From the NCBI RefSeq assembly GCF_013377535.1, contig NZ_JABCJE010000001.1:248001-312000 (forward strand): a stretch of DNA of 64,000 nucleotides, given 5' to 3'. Every line of letters starts with the position of its first letter. The first letter of the stretch is position 1. Source of the DNA: Donghicola mangrovi (GTDB lineage: Bacteria > Pseudomonadota > Alphaproteobacteria > Rhodobacterales > Rhodobacteraceae). Under the pieces are notes generated by a model that had not been told where the DNA came from, made no database searches, and saw nothing but the letters and a program-made list of their open reading frames with translations. The position numbers and the translations under genes were made by a program. Positions 15,293 to 22,787 of this stretch are shown here, piece by piece.

Positions 15293-17038
15293 ATGGCACG
15301 CCAAACCACTTCGCTAAAACGCTATTTCCCCATCTTTGATTGGCTGACCAGCTATAACAAAGACACCCTGACCAGCGACCTCGTGGCCGCCGTGATCGTC
15401 ACCATCATGCTGATCCCCCAGTCGCTGGCCTATGCGCTGCTGGCGGGTCTACCGGCCGAGGTTGGCCTCTATGCCTCGATCGCGCCGCTGATCATCTATG
15501 CGGTGTTCGGCACGTCGCGCACGCTGGCCGTGGGCCCCGTGGCTGTGGCCTCGTTGATGACCGCCGCTGCGGCAGGCCAGTTGGCCGCCCATGGCACCCC
15601 TGAATACTATACCGCCGCGATCCTGTTGGCCTTCCTGTCCGGTCTGATGCTGACGGTGATGGGCCTCTTGCGCCTTGGCTTCATGGCCAACTTCCTGTCG
15701 CACCCTGTGATCTCGGGCTTTATCACCGCGTCGGGCGTCATCATTGCTGCCAGTCAGGTGCGCCACATCCTTGGCATCAAGGGCGGCGGCGACAACATGA
15801 TCGAGATTATCCACGGCACCATCGAAAACATCGGCCAAGCCAACCTGCCCACCATCGTGATCGGCGTGGCAACCACCGTGTTCCTGTTCTGGGTCCGTAG
15901 CAACCTCAAGCCCCTGCTGGCCAAGATCGGCCTGACCGGCCAGCTAGGCGCAGCTCTGGCCCGTACCGGCCCCGTGGCGGCGGTTGTGGCGACCACTCTG
16001 GTCACCTATGGCCTCGGCCTTGATCAGGCGGGCGTCAAGGTTGTGGGCGATATCCCCACCGGCCTGCCCGGCATCGCCTTCCCCAGCTTTGACCTTGGCC
16101 TCTGGAGCCAGATCGCCGTTCCCGCGCTGCTGATCTCGATCGTCGGCTATGTCGAGACTATCTCGGTCGCGCAGACCCTTGCCGCAAAGCGCCGCCAGCG
16201 CATCGACCCCGATCAGGAACTGATCGGTCTGGGCACCGCGAACCTTGGCTCGGCCCTGTCGGGCGGCTTCCCGGTCACTGGTGGTTTCTCGCGCTCGGTC
16301 GTGAACTTTGACGCCGGTGCGCAGACCCCCGCTGCCGGTGCCTTCACCGCCGCCGGTATTGCGCTGGCGACCCTGTTCCTGACCCCTGCCCTGTTCTTCC
16401 TGCCCAAGGCGACGCTGGCCGCGACCATCATCGTGGCGGTCCTGAGCCTTGTGGATTTCTCGATCCTCAAGAAGACATGGTCCTACTCGCGCGTCGACTT
16501 TGCCGCCGTCTTTGTGACCATCGTTGTCACCTTGGCCTTCGGCGTGGAAAAGGGCGTGTCCGCAGGCGTTCTGCTGTCCATCGCGATGTTCCTTTACAAA
16601 ACCTCGCGTCCGCACATCGCCGAAGTCGGCCTTGTCCCCGGCACCCAGCACTTCCGCAACATCCGTCGCCATGACGTGAAAACGCACCCCAGCCTGCTGA
16701 CCATCCGCATCGACGAGAGCCTGTACTTCGCCAACGCCCGCTACCTTGAGGACTACGTGATCGACCGTGTGGTCTGCGACCAGCCGATCAAGCACGTTGT
16801 CCTGATGTGCAGCGCCGTGAACGAAATCGACATGAGCGCGCTGGAAAGCCTTGAGACCATCAACACCCGCCTGTCGGAAATGGGCATCAAACTGCACCTG
16901 TCCGAGGTCAAAGGCCCCGTCATGGACCGCCTCGAACGCAGCCACTTCCTGCACGAACTGACCGGCCAAGTGTTCCTGGCACAGTACGACTCGATCCGGG
17001 CGCTGCTGCCTGATGCGGACAAAGCCCGCGTCGCCTAA
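15293..17038 (+). CDS. SulP family inorganic anion transporter with STAS domain
   Basis: A 581-residue inner-membrane transporter. About 12 hydrophobic segments span residues 30-430, starting with the SulP signature DLVAAVIVTIMLIPQSLAYALLAGLP. A cytoplasmic STAS domain covers about 450-560 (LLTIRIDESLYFANARYLED; CSAVNEIDMSALESLETI). ATG 15293 has GAGAGG upstream; an in-frame start at 15254 is less likely. It follows the sulfide oxidation gene by 65 bases and probably moves a sulfur oxyanion (sulfate, sulfite or thiosulfate); the substrate is not readable from sequence. Confidence 0.92.
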   Translation: MARQTTSLKRYFPIFDWLTSYNKDTLTSDLVAAVIVTIMLIPQSLAYALLAGLPAEVGLYASIAPLIIYAVFGTSRTLAVGPVAVASLMTAAAAGQLAAHGTPEYYTAAILLAFLSGLMLTVMGLLRLGFMANFLSHPVISGFITASGVIIAASQVRHILGIKGGGDNMIEIIHGTIENIGQANLPTIVIGVATTVFLFWVRSNLKPLLAKIGLTGQLGAALARTGPVAAVVATTLVTYGLGLDQAGVKVVGDIPTGLPGIAFPSFDLGLWSQIAVPALLISIVGYVETISVAQTLAAKRRQRIDPDQELIGLGTANLGSALSGGFPVTGGFSRSVVNFDAGAQTPAAGAFTAAGIALATLFLTPALFFLPKATLAATIIVAVLSLVDFSILKKTWSYSRVDFAAVFVTIVVTLAFGVEKGVSAGVLLSIAMFLYKTSRPHIAEVGLVPGTQHFRNIRRHDVKTHPSLLTIRIDESLYFANARYLEDYVIDRVVCDQPIKHVVLMCSAVNEIDMSALESLETINTRLSEMGIKLHLSEVKGPVMDRLERSHFLHELTGQVFLAQYDSIRALLPDADKARVA

Positions 17039-17080
17039 AAACATTGACCCGCGCACCGGTTTTCAGCTAGGCGCGCGGGC

Positions 17081-17800
17081 ATGACCACATCCGCAAAACA
17101 CCCCCTCTGGCACGGTGCCCTGACCGAAGGCACCCACCCCCTGCTCTGGACCTTTGACGCTGGCCGCACCACCGGCCCCGTCCAGACAGATGTACTGCCG
17201 GACAACACCATTCTTGCCATCGACAGCAGCTACACACAGGCCACCCCCTGCCCTGTGACGCCCGATGCGCTGCCCTCGGACGGCACTTACCGCATCCTGC
17301 CCACGGTCACGCAAAGCACCCCACAAGACCGCCTGACATGGGCCCGCGTGGCCGCCATCGGCTTTCAGTCCCTGAACCCCGATTGGGACGGCATCCTGTG
17401 TATGCCTGGCCAGAGCACCACCTACTGGCTCCACCTCTCGGCCAAGGAAATCGTCAGCTTCCAAGGCTGCGCGACCCCGCAGTTGGCCTACGCTCTCGAC
17501 GCTGGCATCACCCCCGACACCGAGGCCGCCGACCAAACCATGTCACGCCCCTCGAACCTTGCGGCGCATATCCACACGGCACAGGTCAGCGGGAACGCAA
17601 ACGCCCTGCTCGGTCATCTCTTGGGTGCTGAAATCGCTGCGACTCGCCCCTACTGGCTGGGCCAAGAGGTCGCCCTGATCGGAACCGCTCCGCTCACGAA
17701 CGCCTACGCCACCATCCTGAACGCGCAGCACGTCCCCCTGATCCGGGCGGACGGCACGAAAATGGTGGAAAAGGGCTTCCAGATCCTGAACGCCCTCTGA
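17081..17800 (+). CDS. 2-dehydro-3-deoxygalactonokinase-like protein, shortened at the N-terminus
   Basis: A 239-residue protein whose C-terminal half matches DgoK (ATRPYWLGQEVALIGTAP, then LTNAYATIL). The middle (ILCMPGQSTTYWLHL) aligns with the DgoK segment LPGTHSKWV. Usual DgoK proteins have about 290-300 residues and begin with an ATP-phosphate loop (WGTSxxR type), which is absent here, so kinase activity is doubtful. No sugar-acid pathway genes lie nearby. ATG 17081 comes 42 bases after the SulP gene without a clear ribosome-binding site. A 3'-end motif and hairpin follow the stop. Confidence 0.6.
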   Translation: MTTSAKHPLWHGALTEGTHPLLWTFDAGRTTGPVQTDVLPDNTILAIDSSYTQATPCPVTPDALPSDGTYRILPTVTQSTPQDRLTWARVAAIGFQSLNPDWDGILCMPGQSTTYWLHLSAKEIVSFQGCATPQLAYALDAGITPDTEAADQTMSRPSNLAAHIHTAQVSGNANALLGHLLGAEIAATRPYWLGQEVALIGTAPLTNAYATILNAQHVPLIRADGTKMVEKGFQILNAL

Positions 17801-17801
17801 T

Positions 17802-17824
17802 CTTCATCTTGGGATAAATACCCC
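17802..17824 (+). repeat. 3'-end motif copy 3
   Basis: CTTCATCTTGGGATAAATACCCC starts two bases after the stop of the DgoK-like gene. It is followed by the hairpin GGAGGCGG-TCCTG-CCGCCTCC (17830-17850) between two convergent genes. Confidence 0.7.
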
Positions 17825-17863
17825 CGCCGGAGGCGGTCCTGCCGCCTCCACACGCGCAACCGA

Positions 17864-18052
17864 TCAGGCTTCGCCGACTTTGTCCGCAAAGTCCTTGTGC
17901 ACGAACTTGGCATCGCAGTAGCCGCACTCGACATAGCCTTTGGTCTCGTCGATCGACAGCCACACGCGCGGATGGCCCAGAGCGCCCTCGCCGCCGTCAC
18001 AGGCAACACGATGAGCATCAACGATCTTGGTTTCCGGTGCTTTGGTGGTCAT
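17864..18052 (-). CDS. Small zinc-finger (CHCC-type) protein
   Basis: A 62-residue protein with the zf-CHCC arrangement of one Cys, one His and a CxxC ([18 protein letters not shown], then [13 protein letters not shown]). The domain is related to the small NDUFS6-type subunit of complex I. ATG 18052 has GAGGA upstream. The gene is convergent with the DgoK-like gene and divergent from the ABC ATPase gene. Related short proteins are common in Alphaproteobacteria. Confidence 0.85.
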   Translation of the reverse strand: MTTKAPETKIVDAHRVACDGGEGALGHPRVWLSIDETKGYVECGYCDAKFVHKDFADKVGEA

Positions 18053-18130
18053 ATCTGTCCTCACAGTTGTCGCAGGGCGCTTTGGGCGTTAGGTGCGATA
18101 CTATCGGCACATTGGCAAGGGGCAAGGGCA

Positions 18131-19060
18131 GTGAGCAACGCGATCGAAATCGAAGGACTGCGAAAAATCTACAGCGGCAGCGGGAAATCCGCCCCCAAAG
18201 AGGCGCTGAAGGGTATCGACCTGTCCATTCCCCGCGGCTCGGTCTTTGGTTTGCTGGGCCCCAACGGCGCGGGCAAATCGACGCTGATCAACATTCTGGC
18301 AGGCCTTGTGGTGAAAACCGAAGGCACCGTGCGCATCTGGGGCTGGGATCAGGACAAGAACCCGCGCCAGTCGCGCGCCTCGATCGGAATCATGCCGCAA
18401 GAGCTGAACCTTGACCCGTTCTTTACCCCGCGTGGCTCGCTCGAGGTTCAGGCGGGCCTCTATGGCGTGCCCCGCAGCCAGCGCCGCAGCGATGAAATCC
18501 TGAAATTCGTCGGCCTCGAGGACAAGGCAGACGCCTATGCCCGCACCCTGTCCGGGGGGATGCGCCGCCGCCTGCTGCTGGGCAAAGCATTGGTCCACCG
18601 GCCCCATATTCTGGTGCTGGACGAACCCACTGCGGGCGTCGACATCCAGCTGCGCCAGATGCTGTGGAACAACGTCCGCAAGCTCAATCAGGAAGAGGGC
18701 ATGACCATCATCCTGACCACCCACTATCTCGAAGAGGCCGAGGAGATGTGCGACGAAATCGCCATCATCAATCAGGGTTCTCTGGTGGCCCGCGACACCA
18801 CGTCGAACCTACTGGGCCGTCTGGATGCCAAGGCGATGGTGATTCAGCCCGAAAGCACCCCCACCCGCCTGCCCGAGGGCGAAGGTCTGGACGTGTCCAC
18901 CCGCCACGACGGCGCGCTGGTGATCCGCTATCACAGCAAGCAGATCACCGCAGACCGTGTCCTGCACGCCGTCCGTGACGCAGGCATCGTGATTCGTGAC
19001 GTCAAGACCGAGCAAGCCGATCTGGAAGACGTGTTCCTGAAGCTGACCCACTCTGCCTGA
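18131..19060 (+). CDS. ABC-2 type transporter ATP-binding protein (YadG-like)
   Basis: A 309-residue ABC ATPase. Walker A is GPNGAGKST, the signature is LSGGMRRRLLLGKAL, and Walker B is ILVLDEPTAGVD, followed by the switch TTHYLEEAEEMCDEIA. A C-terminal extension after about residue 225 is typical of ABC-2 exporters. The GTG start at 18131 is chosen because the conserved region begins directly after it (SNAIEIEGLRK). It resembles E. coli YadG, which is normally paired with a permease (YadH). No ABC-2 permease gene is adjacent here; the next gene lies on the other strand with only 3 bases between the stops. Confidence 0.88.
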   Translation: MSNAIEIEGLRKIYSGSGKSAPKEALKGIDLSIPRGSVFGLLGPNGAGKSTLINILAGLVVKTEGTVRIWGWDQDKNPRQSRASIGIMPQELNLDPFFTPRGSLEVQAGLYGVPRSQRRSDEILKFVGLEDKADAYARTLSGGMRRRLLLGKALVHRPHILVLDEPTAGVDIQLRQMLWNNVRKLNQEEGMTIILTTHYLEEAEEMCDEIAIINQGSLVARDTTSNLLGRLDAKAMVIQPESTPTRLPEGEGLDVSTRHDGALVIRYHSKQITADRVLHAVRDAGIVIRDVKTEQADLEDVFLKLTHSA

Positions 19061-19063
19061 GGG

Positions 19064-19774
19064 TCAGGAATAAATCCCTGACCAGATATCGGTGATCGCC
19101 TCTTGGTCACCGGACAGGATGGGTTCGAGGAATTCGCCAACCGCCCCCACGGCCCCATCCATGACCTCTCCGGCGACCTTGCCGGCAAAGCGCTGCGCCA
19201 GATCGGCCAGCGCGCGCTTCATCAAGCCGCGAAATGATTTGTCCTCTAGCTTGCCCGCGCGATAGAGGCCCTGTTTGACCTCGGCCTGCTGATCAGGGTC
19301 CAGAAACTCTTCCAGCACGTTGGCCAGCCCCGACACAGGCAGCCGCACGATACCGGGGTTGAAACTAGCATCGGTCACCACCCGCGCCCGGCGGCAGATT
19401 TCCCGCAAGTGGGCCTGCACCACGGGGTTTTCGACCTCTAGCACGAACCAGTTGAAATCCTTGAAGTAGCTGTCGTTCAGGATCACGGCGCGGACCTGAT
19501 CGTCCAGCCCGCCACCGATGGGCTGACGGATTTCCAGATCGAACACTAGATTGCGGGCCTTGGCGCGGGAAATCCGCAGATCGGCCATCAGCTGATAAAG
19601 CGGCGCCCCCTGCCCGATCACCCCCGCCTCGCGCAGCGTGCGAAAGACCAACAGGTCCACCTCGCGCTTTGGCAGCGCCCCAAACGCAGGCGCGGCATAG
19701 TCCGATAGCAGCCGCCCCAAGAGAGCCCGCAGCGCCCCTTCATCCAACCGGTCCAACGCGCGTTCGATATCCAT
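19064..19774 (-). CDS. Uncharacterised 236-residue protein
   Basis: I do not recognise the family. The predicted soluble, mostly helical protein contains a winged-helix-like stretch (PLYQLMADLRISRAKARNLVFDLE, residues about 60-83). The C-terminal ~70 residues are Ala/Gly-rich (RFAGKVAGEVMDGAVGAVGEF). There is no signal peptide or clear membrane segment. The start ATG 19774 sits directly beside an inverted repeat (19775-19809) whose loop and arm contain the likely ribosome-binding site GGAGG. The gene follows the HIT gene on the same strand by about 70 bases. Confidence 0.7.
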   Translation of the reverse strand: MDIERALDRLDEGALRALLGRLLSDYAAPAFGALPKREVDLLVFRTLREAGVIGQGAPLYQLMADLRISRAKARNLVFDLEIRQPIGGGLDDQVRAVILNDSYFKDFNWFVLEVENPVVQAHLREICRRARVVTDASFNPGIVRLPVSGLANVLEEFLDPDQQAEVKQGLYRAGKLEDKSFRGLMKRALADLAQRFAGKVAGEVMDGAVGAVGEFLEPILSGDQEAITDIWSGIYS

Positions 19775-19809
19775 GACAAAAGGCCCTCCGTTTCCAGAGA
19801 GCCTTTGTC
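19775..19809 (-). promoter_or_regulatory. Hairpin at the ribosome-binding site of the 236-residue protein gene
   Basis: Read on the minus strand, GACAAAGGC (19809-19801) can pair with GCCTTTTGTC (19784-19775), one base unpaired, ending immediately before the ATG. GGAGG lies in the loop, next to the stem. It could act as a weak terminator for the upstream HIT gene or as a translation control hairpin. Confidence 0.5.
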
Positions 19810-19843
19810 AAAGCGTGTAAATGCGGGGTGAACCCGGCGACCG

Positions 19844-20215
19844 TTACTCGGCAGGCGCCAGCATACGGCCCAGATTGCGGCCACCCAGAATGTGGAAATG
19901 CAGGTGGGGCACCTCTTGGATCGCGTTCTCGCCCGCGTTAGCGATGGTGCGGAAGCCGCCATCCTTTACGCCCATCATCTCACAGACCTTGCCGCAGGTG
20001 CGGGTGAAATCCACGATCTCGGCGTCCGTGGCGGTCTGGCAGAAGTGGTCGTAGCAGACATAGGGGCCCTTGGGGATCACCAGCACGTGGATCGGCGCCT
20101 GAGGGTAAATGTCGTGGAACGCCAGCGTGTGCTCGGTCTCCAGAACGGTTTTGTTCGGAATCTCGCCGCGCAGGATTTTCGCGAAAATGTTCTGGTCGTC
20201 GTAGGTGTAGGACAT
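19844..20215 (-). CDS. HIT family nucleotide-binding protein
   Basis: A 123-residue HIT protein of the HINT branch, a nucleotide hydrolase acting on AMP-type phosphoramidates. The N-terminal NIFAKILRGEIPNKTVLE and the catalytic histidine triad HLHFHILGG are complete. ATG 20215 is the natural start, 8 bases after the stop of the upstream glycosyltransferase gene, so co-transcription is likely. Confidence 0.94.
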   Translation of the reverse strand: MSYTYDDQNIFAKILRGEIPNKTVLETEHTLAFHDIYPQAPIHVLVIPKGPYVCYDHFCQTATDAEIVDFTRTCGKVCEMMGVKDGGFRTIANAGENAIQEVPHLHFHILGGRNLGRMLAPAE

Positions 20216-20223
20216 CGGCAGCC

Positions 20224-21801
20224 TCAGTCAGAGAACAGGTAATGGATTTGCATTATCTCTAGCGCCGTATTGCGGTCGATCTCAAGGAAGCGTGCCAGCG
20301 CATCGGCATTTTCCTCGGGGTCGCCGCTTTCGTTGATACGGTGATAGTTCTCGTAGTCCTGATCGCGGATGCGGTCCAATTCGTGGTGCAAGTCGTTGCG
20401 CAGGGTCGGCACCAGACGATCCAACTGGTCATCGGTGGTGTGATCCCCCGCCAGACCGGTGCGCTTCGCGTGGCCCGCCAGATAGTCGTCACTGAAATCA
20501 CAGTTGATTTCCAGAACCTTGGTGGTCGACCGGTCCGACATAAAGTCCTGCAGCAGATCAAGGTTCGACGGGTCCATACACAGGATCATCCGGTCGGTCT
20601 GGTAGACATCGTACAGCATCCGTACCAGCACGCGGCGGTGACGGGCGCGCTTGTCCAGACTGCTCTGGATGCCCCCCAGATCGGGCAGCGGGGTGCCCTC
20701 TTCTTCGAACAGGTATTCAACGCCGGCGACATCCACGCGTTGCTTGATCTGGTCCAGCAAGCGTTTGGCCACGTGCCACTTCTTGCAGACCATGATCATC
20801 AGTTCGCGGTGACGGCCAAGGGTTGCCTCGGCCTCCCAGAAACGGGGGGCAAAGCGGCGGCCCACACGGCCCCGACCGGCCAGGAATTTATACAGGTTTC
20901 GCCCCTCGCCCGAGATGCGGAAGTCCACATTCTCGGTGGCCCACAGCTCGCCCAAGCGGGCGCGCAGTTCCTTGGCCTCTGGGCTGATCTTGCGGGCGAA
21001 CAGGAAATCCTGCGCCACCAGCATGTCGTAGTGGTCGTTGTAGAAGTTCACAGGCATCCCGTAATCGGTAAACATCAGGAAGGTCAGCGTGCGGGTCTGG
21101 ATTTCTTTGCCGGGCACCAAATGGCGCACCAGCGTCTGAAAGAACGTCTCGTCAGGGATCCAGGTGGTGGCAAAGAACCGCATCACGTCCTTGCGCCGCT
21201 TGGTGAAGTCGATGATCGCTTCGACCGTCTCGCGGCGTAGACACCACCACTGGCTGCCGATCTGCACGTCGATGTCATGGGGGATTTCGCGGGTCAGGCC
21301 AAGGCGCTGCTGCCACTCCATGCTCTTGTAGAACAGCCACTTATTGTTTCTTTCGTTGAACCAATGGCGATAGACCAACCGCTCTTCCTTGATACCGGTC
21401 TTGATCCAGTCGCTCTCAAAGAAATCGAAGCTTTCGATAAAGTCACAGTCGTTGGAATCGAGAAACTCGTGGGCGTATTCCGCAGTCTTGACTGACATGC
21501 AGTCGCCCGAAAGCATGTAAAAATGGGTTGCACGCGGAAAGGCATCAACCGCCGCCTCGACCGCATAAAGAGAGGCCTCCACAAGGCTCCATTCCCCCCA
21601 CCCGCACTTGATCCGCTTCTTGGCAAAGGCGACGTTCGGGTTGGGTCCCAGCGCCTCTTTGATCATGGCGAAATGCTCGGGCTTGGCCCGTGCATCAAAG
21701 TGGATCGAGATATAGTCGCCTACTGCGGTCAGCCGCTCTGCCTGATCAATAATCGCCGCGGGGTCTTTGTGGCAGAGAAGAATAAATGCAATGCGCGACA
21801 T
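20224..21801 (-). CDS. Core-2/I-branching-type glycosyltransferase with DUF5928 C-terminal region
   Basis: A 525-residue protein. The N-terminal 290 residues match beta-1,6-N-acetylglucosaminyltransferase-like (GT14) enzymes: MSRIAFILLCHKDPAAI, ISIHFDARA, FYMLSGDCMSVK, and a Trp-rich acceptor segment (IGSQWWCLRRETV). The C-terminal ~230 residues look like the DUF5928 extension found in Rhodobacterales. ATG 21801 fits family starts; ATG 21831 is an alternative with worse spacing. It is divergent from a sulfotransferase gene, suggesting a role in decorating a cell-surface or secreted polysaccharide. Donor and acceptor are unknown. Confidence 0.82.
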   Translation of the reverse strand: MSRIAFILLCHKDPAAIIDQAERLTAVGDYISIHFDARAKPEHFAMIKEALGPNPNVAFAKKRIKCGWGEWSLVEASLYAVEAAVDAFPRATHFYMLSGDCMSVKTAEYAHEFLDSNDCDFIESFDFFESDWIKTGIKEERLVYRHWFNERNNKWLFYKSMEWQQRLGLTREIPHDIDVQIGSQWWCLRRETVEAIIDFTKRRKDVMRFFATTWIPDETFFQTLVRHLVPGKEIQTRTLTFLMFTDYGMPVNFYNDHYDMLVAQDFLFARKISPEAKELRARLGELWATENVDFRISGEGRNLYKFLAGRGRVGRRFAPRFWEAEATLGRHRELMIMVCKKWHVAKRLLDQIKQRVDVAGVEYLFEEEGTPLPDLGGIQSSLDKRARHRRVLVRMLYDVYQTDRMILCMDPSNLDLLQDFMSDRSTTKVLEINCDFSDDYLAGHAKRTGLAGDHTTDDQLDRLVPTLRNDLHHELDRIRDQDYENYHRINESGDPEENADALARFLEIDRNTALEIMQIHYLFSD

Positions 21802-21924
21802 GGGCTCCACAATCCGGTAAAACGCGTCCATACCTTGTTAGGCGAGATGCGGAATTGAATAAACCGCAATTCTTTGCTTTGTATTAGTAATATTGGACGC
21901 AGTGCGCGTTTCGGAGGATTGTGT

Positions 21925-22743
21925 ATGGGATTTCCAGGGACCTGGATGACCGAGAGCGAGAGCGTCGTTTACCGCGTCGTTCCCAAGTGTGCGTGCTCGA
22001 CCATCGGGCAGATCATGTTCTATTCGGACCATGGTCGTTTCTTTGACGGAGACATTCACGACTCCAAGGCCGGCCTGCACAAATGGTCGCAAGACGAAAG
22101 CCAGCAGCTGATCGAACGCAATGTGCAAGCGCACAAAAGTTATGCATTCACCTGCGTGCGCAACCCCTATACCCGCGTGCTGTCGTCGTTCTTTGACAAG
22201 ATTTGCGGCATCCAGCGCAACGGGCGTCGGTATCGCGGCAACCTCGTGCCCCTCTTGATCCAGAAATACGGGATCGAAGTCGGCGGCGAGGATGGCAAGC
22301 AAGACTTTGACCAGATCAAATCGTTCCGCCGCTTCCTGCTGTTCACCCGTGACACCATCCGTTGGCGCCGCCCGATGGAGCCGGACATCCACTGGTCGGC
22401 CATGGCAGGTCACGTCAGCACCTTCATCGTGAACGGAGGGCGCTACGACAACATCTTCTGGACCGAGAAGTTCAACGACGGCATGCAGAGCGTTCTAGAC
22501 GCGATTGAGACCCCGAATACCGTCGATCTGGCGAACATCCCGCGTTTCAACGAATCCGAAGGCCACGGCCCCAAGCGCGCCCATCCGGTCGAGGATTACT
22601 TTGACGATCTGTCGATGCATCTGGTCAAAGAAATCTACCACCGCGATTTCGAGCTGTTCAAATACGACTTCGACAATCCGGGCAACAAGATGCCCATTGG
22701 CGAGATTGACCTCGACGAGGTTCACGCCAAACTCGGTGAGTGA
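21925..22743 (+). CDS. Sulfotransferase family protein
   Basis: A 272-residue PAPS-dependent sulfotransferase of the type that modifies carbohydrates. The 5'-phosphosulfate loop is VPKCACSTIGQ near the start and the 3'-phosphate site is CVRNPYTRVLSSFFDK (about residue 78). ATG 21925 follows GGAGG at a 9-base spacing; the frame opens earlier (21874) without support. It is divergent from the DUF5928 glycosyltransferase gene, with about 120 bases between starts. A strong terminator follows at 22751. Confidence 0.88.
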   Translation: MGFPGTWMTESESVVYRVVPKCACSTIGQIMFYSDHGRFFDGDIHDSKAGLHKWSQDESQQLIERNVQAHKSYAFTCVRNPYTRVLSSFFDKICGIQRNGRRYRGNLVPLLIQKYGIEVGGEDGKQDFDQIKSFRRFLLFTRDTIRWRRPMEPDIHWSAMAGHVSTFIVNGGRYDNIFWTEKFNDGMQSVLDAIETPNTVDLANIPRFNESEGHGPKRAHPVEDYFDDLSMHLVKEIYHRDFELFKYDFDNPGNKMPIGEIDLDEVHAKLGE

Positions 22744-22750
22744 ATGCAAC

Positions 22751-22787
22751 AAACGCCCGATCCAGACCGGACCGGGCGTTTTCTTTT
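22751..22787. terminator. Terminator between the sulfotransferase and aldehyde dehydrogenase genes
   Basis: AAACGCCCG (22751-22759) pairs perfectly with CGGGCGTTT (22773-22781), followed by TCTTTT. It lies between convergent genes and probably serves both. Confidence 0.88.
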
